Positions 53,719-64,000 of a stretch of DNA of 64,000 nt are shown one piece after another. The stretch is from Multifurca ochricompacta (taxonomy: Eukaryota; Basidiomycota; Agaricomycetes; Russulales; Russulaceae). Where the stretch lies: positions 1-64,000 of the forward strand of contig WTXG01000084.1 of the NCBI GenBank assembly GCA_022496185.1, read 5' to 3'. The position numbers were made by a program, and so were the translations under genes. Each line of letters starts with the position of its first letter. The first letter of the stretch is position 1. The notes below the pieces were generated by a model. It searched no databases. It was not told the origin of the DNA and saw only the letters and a program-made list of their open reading frames with translations.

Positions 53719-54325
53719 TGTCACAGCTAGGTGCAGCGCTGTGTCGGGTTTCTGGGTTTCAAGGTCGGTCTAACAAGTCTTCAAGTTTGTCTAAGTCAAG
53801 TTCAAGTTTTAAGTCAAGGTATACCGGGTCGAGGGCACGCGCGCGAGACGAAGTCGAGCAGAGACGCTAAGTCCTGCCACAAGTTTCTGGGATAGAAGTT
53901 CTTCTAAGGCGCAAGCTTAGAAGGTTCAAGTCGAGTGTCTTTCGGTTCAGTGAAGTGAGTCCCAAACACCTGTATTGAATACAGAAGAACAGACTTAACG
54001 TCCTGTCCTTTCTGCTAAGTCTTTATATACATGTATGCTAGATAAGGAGACTATTCTGGTAGTTACTAGAGCTTGCACTAGACAGTCTAATGGTTGTACA
54101 GTAGAATGTCCCAGAATGATATAGATGGTGGAGGGGTTACGCCCTCTACTACTGATCAATAAGCAGATGAGTAAGATCCTCAGTAAGCAATCAGTCAGCA
54201 GTATAAATGATAAGTCATAGTCCTTTATCAGCACATCATGTGGTAAGAGTCGTAAAAAGAAAAAGAAAAAAAGAAAAGCAAGTCACATGTCTTCAACCCT
54301 TGTGCCAGCCCAGGGAACCGTCACA
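53719..54325 (-). repeat. Gypsy-D 5' LTR
   Basis: 607 bp, minus strand TGTGACGGTTCCCTGG to AGCTGTGACA. TATATAAAG near 54029-54021 and self-primer source at 53997-53985. Confidence 0.94.
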
Positions 54326-54330
54326 GAAGG

Positions 54331-54406
54331 ACACTGACCATTGCTGCCAGTTTGAGCCATCAAGTTTGTCAAACTTGAAAGTGGGAGGGAAGACAATGGA
54401 AGACAT
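54331..54406 (-). pseudogene. Copia-1 gag, N-terminal end
   Basis: ATG 54406 gives MSSIVFPPTFKFDKLDGSNW followed by QQWSV, the usual start of copia gag. It is cut by Gypsy-D at 54330; 22 more bases (47029-47050) lie between Gypsy-D and the solo copia LTR and add TALLRINGM to the frame. Confidence 0.8.
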
Positions 54407-54879
54407 TTGAGATGTAAAAAAGGTTGATCCTGGTTCCAAGGAGCAGTTAGAACCAGTTGTCCAGGTCTCATTTAAGAGGGCCCATCCATTCTGTGGCACT
54501 ATGCTTCAGAACTTAAAGAAGTCCTGCCTCTGATGTGTGACTTCTAAGTAGTATAGTAGTCTGTCTAGCACCACCTGCAACAAGTCCTAAGCCCACATCA
54601 GGGGGACATTGTGTAAACAGATGAGGAGTCATGTCATGGAGGAGCCAACTGCAAGTTCCACTAGAGACAAAGGGTATAGAGCCCTTCCTCTAGTGCTGGT
54701 GGTGGAGTCCATGATTAAGCCCTAGATGATTGGGGCCATGACTATAGTAGACTATTAGGTTTCCTCTGGTTGGGGAAAACCCCCAACTAAGGCAGCAGGT
54801 ACTTCTGCCCAGAGACAAAACCTTCTAGCTACTGTGTAAATACTATTGTAGTTCAAGCCTACTTGTATCAAGCCCAAGT
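54407..54879 (-). other. Copia-1 leader, gag-proximal part
   Basis: Non-coding leader between gag and the large solo LTR. No feature beyond its place in copia-1. It continues at 60088 after the LTR and its CCAAG target duplicate. Confidence 0.55.
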
Positions 54880-55660
54880 GTAACACTCAGCGAGGCATCC
54901 TGTGCGACATGCATGAGTTGGCGCAGGCTCACTAGCTCAGACCTAACGTTTGGCTTGGACTAATGTCTGGCTCACCCAAGGCTCTGGGTCCGGGATCTGC
55001 AACAGGCCTGGCACAACAGGGCCAGGCCTCTAGCTTCAAGGTAGACAGGGATTTGTGCTATAACCAAGCACAGAGGGAGATGGGAAGAGTCAGCCAAAGG
55101 GAGCTAATCCCCTAAGGCTGTTGAGTGGGGATCAGGTTCAGCTGTAGTGCCAGAAGCACATCAAGCAAACTGGGCTCAAAAGAAGTGAAGGATGTAAAAG
55201 AGGGGAAACCAGAGCAGCAACAGCATCTGGGTCAAGGAATGAGATCTGGGGATGAAGTGCACACCCATTGCCAGAGGCAATGGGGTCCTTCCAGTGACAC
55301 AAAGAAGGCAAAGAGGACTTAGAAGTCCAGTCTGTATTCCATGATCAGGGAAACTCTAGGCTGAAGGCCCAAGAGGTCAAATCTAAAGTCCTACTAACTG
55401 TCTACAGTGTCTTATATACTGTATCAGAGGTCTAGATTGTAGCTAATCTGGGTACAGTCTGGGTCAGGTCCTTATCAGCCAATGGCAGAGAAGCTGCCAT
55501 GAGTCAGGTCCAAGATGGGAATAAGTCCCATCAGAGTAGGGGTCTGGTATAGGAACAATACCACAAGGTTGGTGTGGGAGCAACAGGCTCCACAGGAATC
55601 AGGGCAAGTGTGAGACAATAAGTCCCACAAAGGATAGAGTGGTGTGGGAGTGTTTCCACA

Positions 55661-58600
55661 AAGTTACCTTACTCACCCCCACCACTGACATCCCTAAAGT
55701 GGTAATCGTGCCACACGACTCACCACTGACATCCCTAAAGTGGTAATCTTGTCACATGACTCAAATTTGTAATAATATTTATTTTAAAAAGGAAGTTATC
55801 GTTGAATATCTATTTTAATAAGGGAAGTTATCAACAAAATATAAGTTGGAATAAGATCAGATAACTCTCCCCACACTGACATCCCTAAAGTAGTAATATT
55901 GCCACATGACTGTGATTTGTAATAATATTTATTTTAAAAAGGAAAGTTATCAACAATATATCAATACAAATCAGTAAGGATTAGATAAGAACTTTGGTGT
56001 TCTTGCGCATTCTCACTACTCTATGTCTAGCTATTTTATGACTTTCCTTGTGTATCATGTGTTCTCATCAGAACGTGTGGGTCTAGAGCAGTAGAACATT
56101 GAGGTGCTTGTTTCTGGTTGCCATGTCATTGGTAATAATCCTCTTGTTGTCCTCATCTGCCTCTCCTTTCCTATGCAAGTCTTTGCTAGCCTCAAGAATG
56201 AGCCACCCTCTTGTTCCAGCACTTGGAGCATACGGTGGTCCCGGAATTGGACCTGGTACTTCAATCCTTCAAGAAATTCTCCAATAATATTGATATTCTC
56301 GCTCATGGCCTCTTCAAACATCGAGCTCTCTTGCAATGCTGGTTGGAAATCTTGTACATCATTGTCATTGTCATTGTTGTCATTGTCATTGTCACCATTG
56401 TCATCATCACTGCTATCCTCCCTCTTGCCACCATTTGCTCCAGGGGCTGTCTTGTCAATTCTTGCAACATTTTGAGGTGCTGGGGGATCTTCACTATGTG
56501 GTTTCAAGAGGGGGTGACTCCATATTGGGGCTGTCCGCTGACGTCTTACTTCAAGGAAGAACAGTGGCAAAACTGGCTGGGCAGCTTGAACAAGATGCTT
56601 GCAGAGAAGGAACCAGTTGATTACCATCGCAGGACAGGTACAGATCCATTGATTTACATCTGGCTGATAAGCTTCATTGATAGGGATTGTGATGGGTGTT
56701 CTCAAGAGTTTCTTCCAATTCCGCTTGAATTGCTTATGCCACAACAAGAGCTCTCGATAACGGCCAGTATCTGTAAGTAAGCATTCCAACTTTCGATGAT
56801 ATGATGGTGCAAGTTTGGTGATTAGAATCCAGACTAGAAGATCACACCGTGGCATGTGAAAGTGATAGAGGAAGTCGCGCTTTATTCGTTGCCAGCTGGA
56901 TCAAAGGTAAGTCTTGGGATTCTCAACAGCTGATCCATACTTACTGGCTTTCTAGAATCATTGTTGTTTTCAAGATGGGTATTTCTGGATGTGCCGACCA
57001 CACCCACAGCTCCCACCAGCCCTTTCGATACCAGTTTTCCCAAAGGTATGCCCATACCTCTCATAGGTCATACTTAACACAGAACCCATACATTTTCCGA
57101 ACAGCCCACTTCTTGATCCCCTCAGGACTTGGGTGTGCGGACCCTGGAATTGACGGATGGGCACAGTAATGCCTTTCTAGCATTGTGACAATTGGCTGGC
57201 GGTAAATGGCTGGGCAAAATTTCTGTTGGGTTTCATTCTGTAACCCCTCCTCATCTTCATCGTCACTGCTTTCAGGCTCATGTAGAATGATAGGTCCCTG
57301 TGACGAAGCTGGTGCAATGTGGAGGGGGGGTACCTTGATGGTGATATGTAGGTCCTTAGTTCCCTGAGTTTCTTTATCAGTGTTGCAATGATGTGATTTA
57401 TGAGCAGGAGTGGGTTCTGGTGCTGATGTTGATGGTGCCTTTTGTGCAGGAATCGTGATGGATAAGGTATTGGATCCACTCATGTGTGTTTGTGTAGGGC
57501 GTATGTTTTCTATATCATCGGGTACACCGCCCTTGTATTCTTCAGCATCAATGCATCCCAGAGGGATAAAGGCCATGTCAATGAATGGAAACTCTATGTG
57601 GGCCCACTGAACATTGTATGGCGTTGTGGCAAGTTTTCCCTGACCCAGCCAAGTCTGCACTGCTTGACGGAAGTGCCACCAGCATAAGTTGATCTTTGTG
57701 TTCCAGACTTCTTTTGCCATGCTGATTTCTGCCATGTCCTTATCAACATGCACAAAGACTGGATTTATGTGATATGCCTCTTTGATGCATGTAGCCCATC
57801 CTGCAAGTGCTTTCTTTCGTTTCCCCTGCTCTATTGATGTTGCAGTTGACAGAAGGCAATATGACATTGGAAAGCCTGCATTATCATGCTCTGCCATCAG
57901 GCTGTATAGCTCAAGATGCTTCAAGTTTGTATTATCTGGATGGATCTGTAAGCTTACTTTTCTCAAAAGTTAGATATGATATGGCTTACACGTTGCATCA
58001 AGTCCTACTTCGATTATCTTTCTGTGCAATAGCCTCTCAATCTTTTTCATACCCCAACAAAGTATATCAACCCCTTCAGGAATGTTCTTCAGTAAGAAAA
58101 TATCAACATCATCTCGATATTCATTAAGAAGCTTTTGTGTTGATGGTAGTTGCAGGTGATCGCGATGCCAGAATATCTGGCTCATCTGCATCCAAGCCAC
58201 GTGGATCTGTGCTGATGTTATCAATGGATATGCTGCCTGCACCTTTGCAGCCATTGCAGCAGGTGTTAACCACTCGACATTCTCTTGAATTGTGTCCATT
58301 GCACTAGGTGGCAGGGTGACATCAAAGTAATGTACATGCTTCATGTGATGTTCAAGTTGAATGGAGATTGTCCTATCCCCTTCTGGAATGCTTCCTCAGC
58401 AAGTAATATATAGTTGACTGTGGCATGGGTACTGCTTCATTCCGATGTTATCATGATGTTGCACCTTTAGTGCTTTGGAAACATTTGATTTCTTCTTTCT
58501 TGCTTCATCCTGGCTGCACCAAAAATGCATTTGGTGCCCTGTTTGCAGTTGCTTATGATCCTTCACACTAATCCTGTAAATGTCATATAATAATAGCATT

Positions 58601-59481
58601 GGGGATACTACTCACATAAATCTATACCCTGTCACCTTCCAGATTTCCTTAGCAATCATGTCAATCCACTCTCTATCAGAAACCAATGAGTCATTTGGAA
58701 CAGTGAAAGTTCCTCTAAATTTTAAATTGTGGTATGTTCTAAATTGCGTTCGAAGGGAGCCAAACATTTCCTCTCCAGTATCAAATATCTCTTCTCTAGT
58801 ATCAGATATCTGTAGATTATACTGTTAATCCTTATCTATATCCATAGTAAGTTACTAATTACCACAGAATCAATTTCATCCTCACTCTTTATGAGATTGC
58901 ATGCGGCCTGAGGATTGCTTGAGATTCCTTCATCTCCTGATGTGTCTTCATCCACCCTCTTGGCTTTTTCACCTACTGTGTGCCCATTGAACTCCTTTTG
59001 CTTCTTTTTCTCATTCTCATGAACTCTTTGGGCCTTCTTGTTTTTCCTATCACGCATTTGGCAGTGATCACAAGTCTTGTGCAGTAAGTGTAATGGTACA
59101 AGATTTCTACACCATACCTTGGAACATTTTTTTGTAGCAGAAGGAGTGTTATTGTCCATTGCATGGACGGGAGGAGGGACAACCGTAACCTATAGTGAGA
59201 ATGCTTAACGTCCTTGTCTACCTGTCACATGACTTTGATTTGCAGTTATTTTGTTGATCAATGATTGATGTCTACATGTCACATGACTTTAATTTGTGAT
59301 GATATTTTCAATAATTTTCCTTTTTAAAATAAATATTTAATGATAACTTCCTTTTTAAAATAAATATTATTACAAATCTGAGTCGTGTGACAAGATTACC
59401 ACTTTAGGGATGTCAGTGGTGAGTCATGTGACACAATTACCACTTTAGGGATGTCAGCGGTGGGGGTGAGTTGGGTGAGCT
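55661..59481 (-). mobile_element. MULE (Mutator-like) DNA transposon, 9-bp target duplication
   Basis: 3821 bp flanked by GTTTCCACA (55652-55660, 59482-59490). The terminal inverted repeats share ACTCACCCCCACC and CTGACATCCCTAAAGTGGTAAT, followed by tandem repeats of CATCCCTAAAGTGGTAAT separated by a TCACATGACT-like motif and AT-rich blocks (AAAAAGGAAGTTATC). The minus-strand transposase has MULE core motifs and a SWIM zinc finger. The 9-bp TSD is the Mutator signature. Confidence 0.88.
56055..59159 (-). CDS. MULE transposase with N-terminal Cys finger and SWIM domain, multi-exon
   Basis: Starts ATG 59159 (MDNNTPSATKKCSKVW) with KTCDHCQMRDRKNKKAQR. A zinc-binding block follows (MHFWCSQDEARKKK, KQYPCHSQL; about 58540-58410) and then a helical part (58344-58000). 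The MULE core begins EVGLDAT (about 57995, first Asp), then LYSLMAEHDNAGFPMSYCLL, VFVHVDKDMAEI (second Asp) and NLCWWHFRQAV (CX2H block). Low-complexity linkers with acidic runs precede the C-terminal SWIM finger WICTCPAMVINWFLLCKHLV (CXC...CXH, about 56680-56610). The end is TGA 56055. Exon joints near 57975 and 57070-56880 are not fixed, and one may need an indel. Confidence 0.75.
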
Positions 59482-60087
59482 GTTTCCACAGGAGTCAGGG
59501 TGGATGTGGGAATGCTCCCACAGGGATCAGAGAAGCAAATGATAAGCCAGATGGGCCATGTGATCAGAAAGGGGTAAATGATCAGATGAAGATGCTGTGA
59601 TCAAGGTTAGGGATCACATGGTTCAAGGTCACATGGTCCAGGATCACATGGCCAGAGGTCACATGACTGGCAGAGGGTCAAGTACAAGCCAAAGTCATCT
59701 AGTTGTCTGGACTGGTCAGATTGGCAGGGACAATGTCAGGGGTTCCTATGGGTGTCAAGCACAGGGACAGGGTCAGGAGCAGTGGCCAAGGCATAAGCCA
59801 AGGCAGCAAGGAAGGGTGGTGTACATCCAACAGTGTAGCAGCATAACTACCAGCAGGTTAGGTGTAAATGGCAGCATGGGAGGTCAGTCCTATGAACAAT
59901 GTCACAGGAATCAGGGTAGGGTCCTGGGCACACAGGCCACAGGCATCAAGGAAGGTCCCAAGGCAACAGGCCAAGGGCATCAAAGAGTGGTCCAGAGAAG
60001 GAGGAGATCAAGGATAGTGCAAGGAATCAGGCATGGTGTACAGGGTTAGGAAAAGAGTAGGGTTGTAACACCAAGCATCATGGGAGT

Positions 60088-60533
60088 GACTACCCATGCC
60101 TTGTTCTAGACCCTAAACTCTACCAGTGGGTTTCTCAACCCAGCTTATGGATCGAGCCAAGCATTAACTGAACCTATAGCCTCAAGCCTTCTGAGCAAGT
60201 GGCCTACTAAGATTATGTATGGGACAAAAACCCAGCTACAACTAAGAATACTATTTACTTAGAGCACACATGAGGAACTCAAGGTGTTTCACCCACTTAG
60301 GGTCCCTCATCACCTCTTGTAAGAATCCCCTGAGGGACTAGCCAGACAGATCAAGGTGGGCACATAAAGCGCACCACCTTGTGGACAGTTAAGGGCAAAA
60401 GAAGGAAATCGAAGCTCACTGGAAGACTGATTGGGAAAGACAAGGTCTTGCAAGTTTGTGAACTTGACGAAAGGTTGGACTGATCAAAAAGGGAAAGGAG
60501 CAGATCAGTTAAGCATTGCCAGGGCCCATAACC
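60088..60533 (-). other. Copia-1 leader, LTR-proximal part, with primer site
   Basis: Non-coding leader between the large solo LTR and the copia-1 5' LTR. Its last 16 bases hold the primer site (listed separately). I see nothing else in it. Confidence 0.6.
60518..60533 (-). promoter_or_regulatory. Copia-1 primer-binding site, half-tRNA (initiator Met anticodon) type
   Basis: On the minus strand GGTTATGGGCCCTGGC begins at the base after the LTR. It resembles the Drosophila copia primer site and complements the anticodon arm (GGGCCCAUAACC) of initiator tRNA-Met rather than its 3' end, implying priming by a cleaved half-tRNA. Confidence 0.7.
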
Positions 60534-60719
60534 TGTGAAACAGGCATGATGCGCAGCATACTGACTGAAAGAGTTAGCATGTTAGGCTAGAAAGACAAGT
60601 TATACTTCAGAGGTGAAGGAAACTCTATTATACTATACTACACACCTAGAAAGACAAGTTATCTACAGGAGACCGTTAGTCAAAGGTAAGGTAGTAAGTA
60701 AGAGAGATAGGACTTACAC
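60534..60719 (-). repeat. Copia-1 5' LTR, partial
   Basis: 186 bp from TGTGAAACAGGCATGATGCG to ACTTACAC, then cut by copia-2. Nearly the same as 29818-29970 over their shared length. Confidence 0.78.
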
Positions 60720-61231
60720 TGTCAAACAATCATGCTGCTGGTTATACTGACTGTGGTTAGTAGCAGTGAGGCTAAAAGACAAGTAGTGCTTCAGAGGTTA
60801 GAAGAACTCTATACAACTATACTACTGACCTAAAAGACAAGTAGTCTACAGAAGACGGTTAGTCAAAGGTAAAATGAAAGTATAGTAAAAGGAACTTACG
60901 CTTCAGAGGTTAGAAGAACTCTGAAGTGTAAGAGACGAAATAAACACCCTTATATACCCATGGGGGCCAGGGGAAATTGTCTGTGTGCACTGGGAATAAT
61001 TCCACAAGTGCCGGACAATAAACAAAGAGGGATAAAGGCCATTGGCCAAAGAGATATCACGTGCTTACTGTGCATTACTAAGGACATCACTAATCAGCTG
61101 AGTAAGGAGAAAAAGAAGTGTAATAAAGATATCGTAAAAAGTCTGAAACTCCGGAACCTAATCTAATCTTATCTACAGCTAAAGCGATCCTTAGATGCCT
61201 GAAGCATCTCCAGACATGTCCTGTGTCAACA
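60720..61231 (-). repeat. Copia-2 3' LTR
   Basis: 512 bp, TGTCAAACAATCATG to CTGTGTCAACA on the plus strand, with the internal paired CTTCAGAGGTTAGAAGAACTC repeats typical of this family. Confidence 0.83.
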
Positions 61232-61483
61232 TCCCTCCATGGTGAAGGCATCGATCATTTAATGGAAATGAGTTAAATGAGCACATTGCTGTTCACAATT
61301 GAATGAACATATCGCCAGAGATCCAACTTCTCTAACTCTCAAGTGCAGGTTGTGAGCTTTGCATATGAGTTGTATATTCGCTTATGCAAACTCTACACAC
61401 CTCTTGCATCACTTTCAAGGTCGAGAACATGCTCATGGTGGGAAAGTGAGACTGGTATACAAAGTCTCCAAATTCCAGCTCTT

Positions 61484-61791
61484 TCATTCCAGCACTAGTC
61501 CAAATCCAGTTACCATAAGATCAAAAGATGATCTAGGCAGAGACTTTGTAAGGCCATCTGCCAGCATCTCTCCAGTGGGAGTTCGCACCAAGTCAATCTG
61601 GTGTGATTCTACATACTCCCTAATGGCATGGTACTTTATTGGTATGTGCTTTGATTGCCTTCCTGTGACAGGGTTTAATGCAAGATCTACTGCACCCTTA
61701 TTGTCACAATGCAGTTGTATGGGTGAACTAACTTCATATCCCAATTGCTGCATAAATGTCCTATACCATGCTGCCTGGTTTGAAGCCTCAG
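61484..61791 (-). pseudogene. Copia-2 RNase H, C-terminal end
   Basis: YEVSSPIQLHCDNKGAVDLA, GRQSKHIPIKYHAIREY, PTGEMLADGLTKSLPRSSFD and stop at 61484. It is cut at 61791 by the solo gypsy LTR and continues at 62390. Confidence 0.85.
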
Positions 61792-62384
61792 TGTTACGAA
61801 CCCCGCTGTATCGTCTTGCTTTCTTTTTCCATCACGTGACGTGCTGTTTGGCTCCGCTTGTCCTTTGTTGACTGTGTTGTGACCCCCTTTGTACACGTTT
61901 GTTCCTTATCTCTGACTCAGGCTGTGCTTATCTGTGACTCATACTTTACACAAGGACGCTTACGTATTTTCCCACCAGAATCGTGACTATACCAGATCTG
62001 TCTATGTATATTCTCACCTGGCCCACATTGACTCCGTTCCCCATTCGGTCATATTACGACTTTGTTGATACATCAAGTATGGTACTCCGATTTAGACCCC
62101 GACCTCTATTACGTATATAAGGCCTGCCTAGATAGCCTGTATGCCTTAGACTCGACTTCTTAATCGACTTGGTGCATTACCTTCTGGGTGATTCCTAAGA
62201 CCCGACTCTTGAATCGTCTCAGTGCTTTTGGCACTTCTCCACTCACCGATACTAAGGGATTAGCTCCTTGGTACCAACTTCTCACCCGAACTCCATACAC
62301 TTGAAAGACAGTGTGCATCTGACCTCGTAGTTTTGCTACGCGACTTATCACATGTTGTGACGAACGCCCACACCAGGCATTACA
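61792..62384 (+). repeat. Solo gypsy LTR (Gypsy-C-related), TSD CTCAG
   Basis: 593 bp, TGTTACGAACCCCGC to CAGGCATTACA, flanked by CTCAG (61787-61791, 62385-62389). It has ACGTATATAAGG near 62112 and AGACTCGACTT near 62149, the same self-primer source motif as Gypsy-B and Gypsy-C. Confidence 0.9.
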
Positions 62385-62389
62385 CTCAG

Positions 62390-64000
62390 CAAGGCTCATA
62401 TACTCAGCTTCAGTGGTGGACTGTGCTACTGTCTTCTGCTTTCTGGAACACCAGCTAATGGCTCCATTAGCAAGGAAAAAGATGTAGCCTGAGGTGGAGT
62501 GGTGGTCCTCTTGATCTCCCCATGAGGAATCTGCAAAGCCATGAAGGCCAACTTCACCATTCCCTCCAGAGTAGCGCAACTTGTAGTCTTTTGTAGCATT
62601 TAAGTAGGCTAAGACATACTTTGCTAGTCGCATGTGCTGCTGGGAAGGGTTGGAAGCAAATTGGCTAAGGTGTGCAACTGCAAAACTAATGTCAGGTCTG
62701 CTTCCAATCTGCACCCAAAGCAGAGACCCCATTAACTGCTGATACCTCTTAATATCAGAGGTAGATGCCTGGTCTTCAAACTTGACCAAATGAACATCCA
62801 TGCCAGAGGGTAGAGGAGTATATACTGGGTTGGAATCCCCCATTCCAAACCTCTCAACTATTGAGGATACATAGGCTGTCTGGTCAATATCCAGTGTCTT
62901 GTTAGGACAATCCCTGGTGATGTTAACTCCAAGGTATGACTGGATTTCACCAAGATTGGTCATCTCATATCGGCTAGATAGAGAGTCCTTCAGCCATTGA
63001 ATCTTCTTAGTGGAGGACCCAAGTATAGTGATGTCATCAACATATAAAATGATGAAAAGTGAACCATCCCCCTCTTGGTGATGATACACATATACTCCTG
63101 CATCAGAGTATGTCCGGGTAAAGCTCAGTTCATTAAGAACTGCATGGAATTGCAAGTTCCATGCTCAGGAAGCTTGTTTGAGGCCATACAGAGCCTTCTG
63201 TAGCCTACAAACTTTGGACTCTTGTCCAGCAATGACGAAACCAACAGGTTGCTCCATATAAATCTCCTTGTCCAGATCACCATGTAGGAATGCCAATTTG
63301 ACATCCATTTGGTGGATTTCCCAATCCTCAAGCGCGGCCAACGCTAATAATAGTCTAAGAGACTCAAATCTGGCAACTGGGGAGAAAGTTTTGTCGAAGT
63401 CCACCCCCTCTATTTGGGTGAACACTTTTGCTACAAGCCTAGCATGAAAGCGTCCATCTGCTTTCAATTTAAAGACCCATTTGGACTTTACAGCCTTTCT
63501 ACCTTCTGGAAGGTCTTCAAGGCGCCACACTTTAAGTTTTTCTAAGGCATCAATTTCATATTGACATGCCTCAAGCCAGTCACTGGCGTTATCAGACTCC
63601 ATTGCTTCTTTAAATGTAAGAGGATCCCTATAAGGTGATCCTGCAGCATTGAGTAGATCCATCTGACCAAGTCTGGAAGAACCCTGCACAAACTCTGCAT
63701 TATCCTCGTTGTAGAAGCGAGGATTCAGATGACAATTCCGATTGGGACGTGCAGTATCCAAGTCTAAGTCTTCTTGGATTGCCCTATCTTGTTGTTCAGA
63801 GCATGGACTTGTCCTCTGAAAGTTAGGTTGAGGAAGTCTGCCTGCAATCCTTTCTGATTTTCTGATTGCACGGGTTCTTTTGGGAGGGGAGGATGGTTCC
63901 ATGACTTGTGATGGAGGGGTCTGATATATAGTCTGAGGTTGTGTGGTGTCCACATTACGTGTGGGTGTGGTAGGCTGTGGTGGTAATTGAGGAGGTATGA
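62390..64000 (-). pseudogene. Copia-2 pol (RT, RNase H), 5' end beyond the window
   Basis: From the window edge leftwards: a Pro/Ser-rich integrase tail (TPPSQVMEPSSPPKRTRA), RT with WVFKLKADGRFHARLVAKVF, HQMDVKLAFLHGDLDKEIYM and FIILYVDDITILGSS (YVDD), then MGSLLWVQIGSRPDISFAV and SRKQKTVAQSTTEAEYMSL. One in-frame TGA near 63168 (LKQAS*AWNL) sits where copia-1 has Gln and many relatives have Arg. The rest of the visible frame is open. Confidence 0.86.

Larger units (their letters stand above)
47056..54325 (-). mobile_element. Gypsy-D: intact young chromovirus, 7.3 kb, with a third ORF
   Basis: LTRs 53719-54325 (5') and 47056-47662 (3'), both 607 bp with one substitution noticed. TSD GAAGG (47051-47055, 54326-54330). 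Gag (387 aa), pol (1097 aa) and a further 396-aa ORF are all uninterrupted. The purine tract AAAGGGGGTAA precedes the 3' LTR. The base composition is richer in CpG than its neighbours, as expected for a recent arrival not yet mutated. This is the best candidate for an active element in the window. Confidence 0.94.
54880..60082. repeat. Large solo LTR (about 1.37 kb) of an unidentified family, split by a MULE
   Basis: Pieces 54880-55660 and 59491-60082 join at the MULE target. The ends are TGTAACACTCAGCG and GGGTTGTAACA, and CCAAG flanks both sides (54875-54879, 60083-60087). A TATA-like CTTATATACTG lies near 55412. No internal region of this family is in the window, so orientation and superfamily are open. 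Confidence 0.7.
29818..60719 (-). mobile_element. Copia-1: Ty1/copia element, host of most insertions on the right
   Basis: Minus-strand copia with, from its 5' end: a partial LTR (60719-60534, cut by copia-2), a half-tRNA primer site, a leader (60533-60088, 54879-54407), gag-pol (54406 down to 30766), a polypurine tract next to 30473, and a 3' LTR region (30473-29818). Removing the nested insertions leaves about 6.4 kb. Insertions: palindromic Tc1, inverted gypsy solo LTR containing Gypsy-A, solo copia LTR, Gypsy-D, and a 1.37-kb solo LTR containing a MULE. Each is bounded by target duplications, so gag-pol can be followed across all of them. Confidence 0.78.
60720..64000 (-). mobile_element. 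Copia-2: Ty1/copia element, runs off the window
   Basis: Minus-strand copia of the same family as copia-1. Its 3' LTR (60720-61231) lies inside the copia-1 5' LTR. Next come the inverted polypurine tract (TCCCTCCATGG), the RNase H end, a solo gypsy LTR, and pol continuing to the window edge. The 5' half is not in view. Confidence 0.85.

Noticed and set aside
53304..53870. 188-aa plus-strand ORF at the Gypsy-D 5' LTR/gag border
   Set aside because: Antisense to gag and LTR; its end is repeated at the other LTR simply because the LTR is repeated.
59597..60049. 150-aa ORF rich in Gly/Gln
   Set aside because: Lies inside the large solo LTR and follows its GGTCACATG-type repeats; no protein family features.

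Overview
This is fungal nuclear DNA, most likely from an Agaricomycete or another basidiomycete. The two host genes have the short (about 48-61 bp) GT-AG introns of that group, and one encodes a CAP59/CMT1-type mannosyltransferase. I cannot name the species. Only the first 3.5 kb is host sequence. Two divergent genes sit there: ornithine carbamoyltransferase (minus strand, ends near base 19) and a GT69 mannosyltransferase (plus strand, 1631-3499). They share a promoter region of about 0.3 kb.

Almost everything else is transposable elements, many resolved to the base by target-site duplications (TSDs). A 5.0-kb hAT element (3959-8921, 8-bp TSD) stands alone. From 9.1 kb onward the DNA is a nest. 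An old Ty3/gypsy copy called Gypsy-E (25842-29817, minus) is broken by a palindromic Tc1 derivative and by a solo copia LTR, and it abuts Gypsy-B (10373-25841, plus). Gypsy-B carries a miniature LTR element (TRIM, 11069-11603) in gag and a complete inverted Gypsy-C (13464-20888) in pol. Copia-1 (29818-60719, minus) appears to lie in Gypsy-E. It has been split by a second palindromic Tc1 derivative, by an inverted solo LTR that itself holds full-length Gypsy-A (33631-42915), by a solo copia LTR, by intact Gypsy-D (47056-54325), and by a 1.37-kb solo LTR holding a MULE DNA transposon (55661-59481). Copia-2 (60720 to the window end) sits in the copia-1 5' LTR and carries a solo gypsy LTR.

The most interesting biology is in the elements. 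(1) The TRIM has 222-bp LTRs, each holding a tRNA-like block with A and B boxes, and a tRNA-iMet-type primer site. (2) All four complete gypsy elements have a primer-binding site complementary to the predicted 5' end of their own RNA, the Tf1-type self-priming arrangement. (3) Gypsy-B/C, Gypsy-D and Gypsy-A carry extra ORFs of unknown function beside gag-pol, including a 262-aa protein and a protein with several CCHC motifs shared by Gypsy-B and Gypsy-C. (4) Two Tc1 derivatives are inverted repeats of about 700 and 785 bp that keep little beyond the DNA-binding part of the transposase.

Relative ages differ. Gypsy-D is very young (one LTR difference noticed, open gag, pol and third ORF). Gypsy-A is young by its LTRs but has many single-base frame breaks. 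Gypsy-B and Gypsy-C carry premature TGA codons at arginine positions, as expected from CpG decay. The ornithine carbamoyltransferase gene also has three single-base deletions, so part of this damage may come from the assembly.
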